Shown here in pieces: positions 58,424 through 64,000 of a stretch of DNA of 64,000 nt. The notes under the pieces were generated by a model. The model did no database searches and was not told the origin of the DNA. It saw only the letters and a program-made list of their open reading frames with translations. The position numbers were made by a program, and so were the translations under genes. This DNA is from Seiridium cupressi (taxonomy: Eukaryota > Ascomycota > Sordariomycetes > Amphisphaeriales > Sporocadaceae), in contig JARVKI010000033.1 of assembly GCA_036674765.1 (NCBI GenBank), positions 310,001-374,000 of the forward strand. Direction: 5' to 3'. Position 1 is the stretch's first letter, and every line of letters begins with the position of its first letter.

Positions 58424-58776
58424 CTATCTAGCGAAGAACAGCAGATACAGGACCATAAGAACCGAGAGGCACAGGATGTCCACGGATAGCCACGTGCACA
58501 CCATATGCGTGACATACTATAAGTCTGCATGGCGTGGTACGGCACGTTGGTGACCAACACGGGGAGGAACTGCGCATTGAGGTGTAGAAATGCCGCGAAA
58601 CTCAGCAGCGCGTTGCGAGGATGGGTTTGTAGGGCTGGGTACAGGCCCGGGAGGTTGTTTGTTGGGCGGCGAGTATGTGGAGAGGTTGTGGTGGGAGGAA
58701 GACGGAGATGGAGATGGAAATGGAAATGGAAATGGAAATGTTCTAGTGGCAGCAGACCAGGAGGAGGGGGAGGCAC
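58424..58776 (-). pseudogene. C-terminal relic of a fungal membrane protein (frameshifted)
   Basis: One frame reads LLSFAAFLHLNAQFLPVLVT and NVPYHAMQTY. About two bases further on, another frame reads YVTHMVCTWLSVD, then a hydrophobic run LCLSVLMVLYLLFFAR and a stop. The His-x-Val-Cys-Thr-Trp-Leu/Ile-Ser pattern before a last membrane segment is, from memory, common in large fungal membrane proteins. A 2-base shift separates the two halves and the part upstream is low complexity, so this looks like a dead end-fragment. Confidence 0.35.
58704..58739. repeat. Hexanucleotide tandem repeat, six GGARAT units
   Basis: Two GGAGAT units are followed by four GGAAAT units. The repeat lies within the upstream, low-complexity part of the membrane-protein relic. 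Confidence 0.9.
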
Positions 58777-58949
58777 AAAGAGCTTTGTAGGGCAGGAGTG
58801 TGGCCGGGGATGAGGGCGAGGGATGGAAGATCAAAGTGGCCGTTGGACGTCCCTTTGAGTCTGATCGTCAGGGACAGCTCTGATCCGTTGGTCATGGGAT
58901 CTTGTGATAATTACTACGGAGGCGAGAGTAGCAAGCGGGACGCTCGTAC

Positions 58950-59548
58950 TTAGTACGAGCGTCTCTGTCGGGCGACCAATGCTGTCTGCCATGACGGTTG
59001 TCTAGGGAGACAATCAACATGGACGATGTTGGTGCTGAGTGGCTCTTGGGTGCTGGTCCCCGTCGGTTGAATTACTGTGGCTGTCGCAAATTCTAGTGGT
59101 GAAGCAGATGGTCCCGAAGAAATGGGACTGAATGTTGGCACTAGAATTGTAATTGCTGCTGTCTGCATATTCATCTCCGTCTTCCCGACGATCAACGTGG
59201 TCCTGTTTGTGATGGTCACGGTAGCTATACTGGCGTATGGATCACCACCCACAGTAGCCACCGAAATGGTGGTGGCTGTCACGCATGTGGGAGCGCGGTG
59301 ACTACGATAGTTGAGGTCACCAGTGTGCTGAGCGTTGTCCCTACTAGGATGATTTTTGTTGTGGTGGTCGTATCTGTCACTGTTGGTGGGTCTGCGATGG
59401 CAGTGATAATGGAAGTGGTGAATTTAGTGCAGTCGTGCTCTCCAGTCTCTTCCGCTGCAGCTCGCGCTGTAACAGTTTCGAGAGCAGGCTCCATATCTTT
59501 GGAGCGCTTCCAAAATGGCGACCAAGGTTGATTAGTTGAAAAGACCAC
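58950..59548 (-). pseudogene. Relic of a Thr/Val/Ile-rich surface-type protein (frameshifted)
   Basis: An upstream frame (59548-59279) carries ARAAAEETGEHDCTKF and a Thr/Asp/Ile-rich run ending TALPHA. Overlapping it, another frame (59282-58950) continues the same composition (ISVATVGGDPYASIATVTI, ILVPTFSPISSGPSAS). A single shift near 59285 would join them. No intron of normal size can do so and no signal peptide is seen, so it is probably a decayed adhesin-like gene. Confidence 0.35.
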
Positions 59549-60647
59549 CTGTGAGAGAACGGCTTATAGGCATGGATTATACTTGCTTGAATGTGTCTGG
59601 GATCTCGTTTGCTTTGAGGTACTGGTAGTCACTTGTCTTGGTCATTTGACCTTCCCGTTGGTTACTCAAATAAAAAAGCGAGGAGTTCCCGAAGCCTTCC
59701 TATTGATCCAGCATAACCTCTGTGGCAACCTTTGTCGGTATTCGGAGAGGGAGACATGCTGATATCTCAGTAAGTATTCTTACCATGGGTGATATCCTTG
59801 AAAGCTATCCTTGACAGAATACAGCAGTCTTTGTTCACCGCGAATTGAATTGTATACGAGTGCGTGCCTCGAGGCTATCCTACGTTTTGTGTAGCTGTAC
59901 ACATAATGTCACTCAACATATAATCTCTCAAAGCTGATTGGTTAGCAGATGGTAGCTTTATGGCTTGACTTTAGATTGCAGCTCAATACCAAGATTCCAC
60001 TTTCCAGGGAATGTAGGGGCTGGATATCCGCACTTCAAGCGATCCCACCCTCCACGGCTGGTGAGTATTATTTACAGCACCAATTCGCTTAAACTTCGAA
60101 CGTGCATATTACGCGGCAACCACTTTCACTTCCTGTTCCCGTTTAAAGGATTTCTTCTTGGCGGCACATCTGAGATGAGAGCTCTCAGCCTCGCAGACAA
60201 TAATCCAAGGGCGCCGCCGCTCATGGCTGACGTGAGATTAAAACTTTACAGACGCCAATTCTTATGTACCAAGTTGCATACTGGGTCGGAATTCCAGATA
60301 GGGGTTTCGAGAAGTACCTTTGACCACCTTTTTTTAACCGTAGGGTGCAAATGATGGCCTCAATGATATTGATGTCGGTCTGTGCGACATCAACACTCTA
60401 AAGTTGTGAAAAAAAAAAGATTATAAGTCACTTTTGGGAATACGACTGTTCTCACTGGAACCGACATCTCGAAGAGCAGTAACCGAAAGACTTGTGATCT
60501 AGGGGTAGTGCGATTGTTATACAAACAAACAATTGACTATGTGCGCGGTTGACCTATGTGTTTCGTGATTTAGGGCTAGCCCCTGTTCATATATCGTCGT
60601 TGGAGGATCATGTTTCGTAAGCCAGACTACATACTCAATGAGCAGCA
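59549..60647. other. Intergenic region, no gene seen
   Basis: About 1.1 kb. An ORF at 59965-60354 has no recognisable feature. Confidence 0.5.
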
Positions 60648-61828
60648 CTAGACCTCAATGTTCAGGGCAACGGTAGCATCCATGACGGCGTTTCCGTAGA
60701 AGACCTCAGTGCCCGCGTTGCCGACGGTGAGATAGTCGCTGTTTGAGATGTAGCCCTTCTCCACCATGGCATCCATCCACTCCTTCAGGTCGCCCTGGAA
60801 CACGCCGTCGAAATCCTCATCGACCAGCATGCTGCGAACAGTAACGCCGCTACCAGGGTTCTTTCCCTCGTACAGCTTCCAGCTTGCGCCAAACATGTCG
60901 AAAGTAGCGACGGGACCGTCGACGTAGCCGATAGGGACTTGCCCACCCCAGATCCTGATCCAAAGCATGAACTCGGATGTTGCCGTGGAGGTACCGTCGC
61001 CGGAGGTCGGGGCAGTAACGAAGTCGAACAAGTTGCTTCCTGAAGGTTATCATGTTAGTGATTTTCGTAAAACTTTACCGAGAAAGGATGCGTGGGAATC
61101 TTACCCCTGAATTCGGTGGTGTTGGTGCGACTCCACTGGAAATAGGCCGGGATAGAAGAGATGGCACTGAGCTGCTTGTTCAGGTTGACACCGATGCCGA
61201 TGTTGGTGTAGCCCTTGCACAGGTCCTTGGTCGAGTCGACAAGCTCAATGTCAGTGACGCTGGTCCACGACACCTCCTTGATATCGTCTGCAGCCTGGAG
61301 GATGCCGTTGAAGTTGGTGCACTGCGAGCCCACCATCTGGTCGGCGTTGTACATGGAGTTGGCCACGGTCCACGGCATGCCCGGCAGGATGAGACGGTCG
61401 TTGTCTCCGCACTGCTGAGTAGCGGCCACCTTGAAGGCTACCTCGGTTGCCTCGCTGTAAACTCCTGTTGCTACATCACTGGTTTCAGCAGTGGTCGAAG
61501 TAGGAGTCGCTGTGGACGACTTGACGGCCGTGTCAGACTCGATGGCTGATGTCGTGACGACAGTTTCAGTGGGAGCAGCTGAAGTCGTGATGACAGTCTC
61601 CGTGGGAACAGCTGAGGGGGTCGACACATCACTGGACGGCAAAACCGAATAAATGCCTGTGACGGAGCCAGGAGCCTGGCTGGACGTCTGGGCGGCGGCG
61701 GCGCTGCTCGCTGAAGATACAGTCGATCTTGTAACCGACGGTGGCTTGCCGCACTTGGAATAAGATTTCGGTAGTGCAAAAGCGACTAGCGGACTCAAGG
61801 TCAAAAGAGCCAAAACCTGAGACTTCAT
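60648..61828 (-). CDS. GH12 family secreted endoglucanase/xyloglucanase-like protein
   Basis: Two exons (61828-61105 and 61039-60648) encode 371 residues. A signal peptide (MKSQVLALLTLSPLVAFALP) is followed by a Ser/Thr/Val-rich linker of about 110 residues with repeated SAxPTETVxTTS units, then the GH12 beta-jelly-roll from about residue 135 (QQCGDNDRL, NSMYNADQMVGSQCT). The two catalytic glutamates can be placed: nucleophile E264 in SEFMLWI and acid/base E352 in GTEVFYG. IPAYFQWSR and SWKLYEG also fit the family. GH12 enzymes cut beta-1,4-glucan or xyloglucan in plant cell walls. An N-terminal rather than central linker, with no binding module, is unusual. The start is the ATG directly before the signal peptide. 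Confidence 0.88.
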
Positions 61829-63660
61829 TTTGAAAAAAGTTGGGATAGTGAAGGACTGATAGTGAAATGAAGGATATCCAGTCGAATGATAGTGTGAATT
61901 GAATGAGTGTTCCAGTCCTCTCTCAAAAGAATGTAAAATGCCACGAAACCGAGCCGGGCAATTGGGCAAAGAAAAATGAACGTGAGGCAAACGAAGACCA
62001 GGTGGTGCTCTTCTGTTTCTCGAGGACAAGAAGATGGGCGGCAAACATGATATACTGGCTGTTGGCGCCCCTTATTCCTATAGTCGCCGGATCGGGATCC
62101 ACCCCCCTGCCTATCAGAGCCGGCTCGGAGAATTCTAGAGTGTTTCATTCTGATGGGGCCCAGCGAGTAAACATCAACCCCACGCCCACAGATCTGCAGC
62201 ACCTGCATTAGCGCGCGCCGTCAAGTCAGTCGTTTAATGAAAGGGTTAGCCCAGACGTGCCTAGAATGCCTCACTGCCGGCTGCGTGCACGTATCCATCA
62301 ACAGGAAACACACTCTACTCCTTCTCTTGACGCCGCCCGACGCTGCACACCACATCATTGGGGCGGCCGAGCATGCAGCCGCCCAGTGCGGACATCTTTG
62401 TTCCACCCAATGGTCAGGATCTGCCGGAAAGTAAGATGTGAGATGTGAGGGTCAGGAAAAGCCTCGCAGAAGCAGGATCACCTCTCTCGCAGGGCTGACG
62501 ACAGATGAGACTCCGTCGCCGACCCGTACTGACAACTTTCTCTGGCGATCATAACTTCAATATCTCGGTTGTCTCTCGGTAACCTCTGCTCTACCAAGCT
62601 CTCGAAAGAGGTTCCTACTGATGTTGGCGTTGGCATTTGCAGATTCGCTGTCTTCAAGGAGCCGCCCAGCTCTTGTGGTTATCGAGCACGCAGGCTGACG
62701 GAAGCACTCCAGTTGAAGGCAACCCAGTAGTGCTTCAATATCCGATGTGGGAGTACGGCATTTATTGAGCATTGTGCGTGGTATAAGAAACCAGGTTTCA
62801 AATAAGCTTATTCTGCCAGATCCCTGTCGACCGATAAGGAGTAACTTATCTCTACGACCCACCGTCTTCATTTTGTCAGGAAAGTGATTCCATCGAGTAT
62901 TCAATAACCAGAATGCCAATATCAATTGCATCGCGATACCACCTCCTCGGTGAATCCTTATGATCGATTTCAAATGCGAGCGCTTCCGTCAAAACAAATT
63001 GGAGGGGGCGTAGGATGTTTAGATGATCTGACCCTAACATTACGTCCCCTGTAGCTAACCCAAAAGCACAAATCGACTTATCAGGATGCTTGGCCGGTGC
63101 GTTCCTACATCCCCACCTAACACTACTTGATAATTGCGATTCCCTCGTCTTTGCCCTGGCTGGCGCACCAGCCTCGGCCACTGATATCACAATATACCAT
63201 GGCTCTTCTGTAGCTGCTGGTAGGAGCAAGTCACAAGAAACTGCACATGTCTCCACTTAATTTGATAGGAATTCAACGAATCTCTATAATATAAATAAAT
63301 AAAAAATCGTAAACTTCCCAAAGCTCGTAATAATATTAATTATTCTATATCCGATAACCTAATTTTTTTTTTTTTTTTTTTAGAAATATTTATTCTAATT
63401 ATGTTATTAAGCTACATATGTGCGAAGCTAGCGCAGCTTAGAGAAGTGTGCAGTTTCTTGTGACGTGCTCCTGCCGGTTGGCCAGTAAGGTGCACCAATT
63501 GTTTCAAGGTCACGGATTCGCATAGCTACCGACTCACTGGTTGGGAGGGCATATGAAAACCAGATATGTCAGGACTACATGTTGTACATGCATCCAAATC
63601 ATGTATTCATACTCATCGCATATGACTCTACTAAGCCTCATATGATCTATAATTATCATT
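61829..63660. other. Long intergenic region with unassigned ORFs
   Basis: About 1.8 kb. Two overlapping minus-strand ORFs (63256-62876 and 62973-62557) have mixed composition; one has a P-loop-like GRQGSGR without the lysine. I cannot assign them. 63290-63420 is very AT-rich. Confidence 0.4.
63363..63381. repeat. T19 homopolymer in an AT-rich patch
   Basis: Nineteen consecutive T inside about 120 bases of almost pure AT sequence. Confidence 0.85.
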
Positions 63661-64000
63661 TCAAGCGCTTGCGCCGTTCTTCGCCTGGTGCTGCTGCTTT
63701 CTCCTCTGCATGGCCGTCACCACAACCGGTATGGTCGCGATAACGCTCACGCCAGCGATGCACCAAGCGATGATCTCAATGATCTTGATCTCATGACACT
63801 CAGAAAGACCCCCCGAGACCTGGCTCTTGAACTGGCCAAAATCGTTGGCAATACCCTCGTTTTCGCATTCGACATAGCCCCACATCTGATGGATGAGGAC
63901 GCCGGAGACGATCCAGAGAATGGTGGAAATGACGAGGAAGATCTGTTGGATTTATGAGAACGTTCGCGCGGCAGGGGAATTGACGGTGGCAACTCACGGT
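63661..64000 (-). CDS. Small membrane protein, MARVEL-like (3' exons only; start beyond window)
   Basis: The last exon (63942-63661) is 93 codons plus stop. It begins after a CAACAG acceptor whose GTGAGT donor is visible at 63997, so only three bases of the previous exon are inside the window. It contains two membrane segments, IFLVISTILWIVSGVLIH and IIEIIAWCIAGVSVIATI, separated by a polar loop with two cysteines, and ends in a basic tail MQRRKQQHQAKNGASA. This looks like the C-terminal half of a four-segment fungal MARVEL-type protein. The family call is tentative. Confidence 0.7.

Noticed and set aside
62557..63256. Two overlapping minus-strand ORFs, one with a P-loop-like GRQGSGR
   Set aside because: The lysine of Walker A is missing, frames overlap without an intron that would join them, and no other motif supports an ATPase.
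1..64000. CRISPR arrays, rRNA genes, bacterial operons or phage
   Set aside because: The window is fungal nuclear DNA with spliced genes; no such structures are visible.

Overview
The window is nuclear DNA of a filamentous ascomycete (Pezizomycotina). Most genes have short introns of about 45-65 bases with GTRNGY donors, a CTRAY-like branch site and a YAG acceptor, and the proteins are typical of the group (DUF3176 membrane protein, SWI/SNF subunit Ssr4, DUF7580 relic, GH12 glucanase). The S-adenosylmethionine synthetase and 6-phosphogluconate dehydrogenase look closest to those of Sordariomycetes, perhaps Hypocreales; this is an impression from the protein sequences, not a search.

Layout. 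1-8.6 kb (minus strand): a very large NFX1-type SF1 RNA helicase fused to three CbbX-like AAA modules, running off the left edge, with a co-oriented gene upstream whose core resembles the DXO/Rai1 RNA-decapping fold. 9.7-14.2 kb: housekeeping genes for S-adenosylmethionine synthetase, GPN3 and APQ12. 15.2-24.6 kb: a secreted-type SET protein, a DUF3176 membrane protein, a bacterial-type PI-PLC and a GPI-type cell-surface protein. 26.2-34.7 kb: Ssr4, 6-phosphogluconate dehydrogenase and an RBM42-like RRM protein. 35-46 kb is gene-poor and accessory: a 67-residue cysteine-rich secreted protein, a proline iminopeptidase-like hydrolase, a Ser/Ala-rich surface protein, a tRNA-Gly, a second tRNA-Gly copy destroyed by a 118-bp solo LTR, and a multipass membrane protein gene carrying a premature TGA. 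46.8-49.5 kb: PRE2 and QRI7, converging. 50-51.2 kb: a decayed DUF7580 gene. 52.1-57.7 kb: a type-2 diacylglycerol acyltransferase and a triose-phosphate/nucleotide-sugar transporter. 58.4-64 kb: two degraded genes, a GH12 endoglucanase and the 3' end of a small membrane protein.

How the parts relate. There is no metabolic cluster. The strongest functional pairing is the helicase-AAA protein with the DXO-like protein, which together suggest RNA surveillance. The accessory stretches (35-46 kb, 49.5-52 kb, 57.7-64 kb) hold secreted proteins, relics and the transposon footprint, and alternate with conserved housekeeping blocks. Exon boundaries were worked out by hand from splice signals, reading frame and family expectations.
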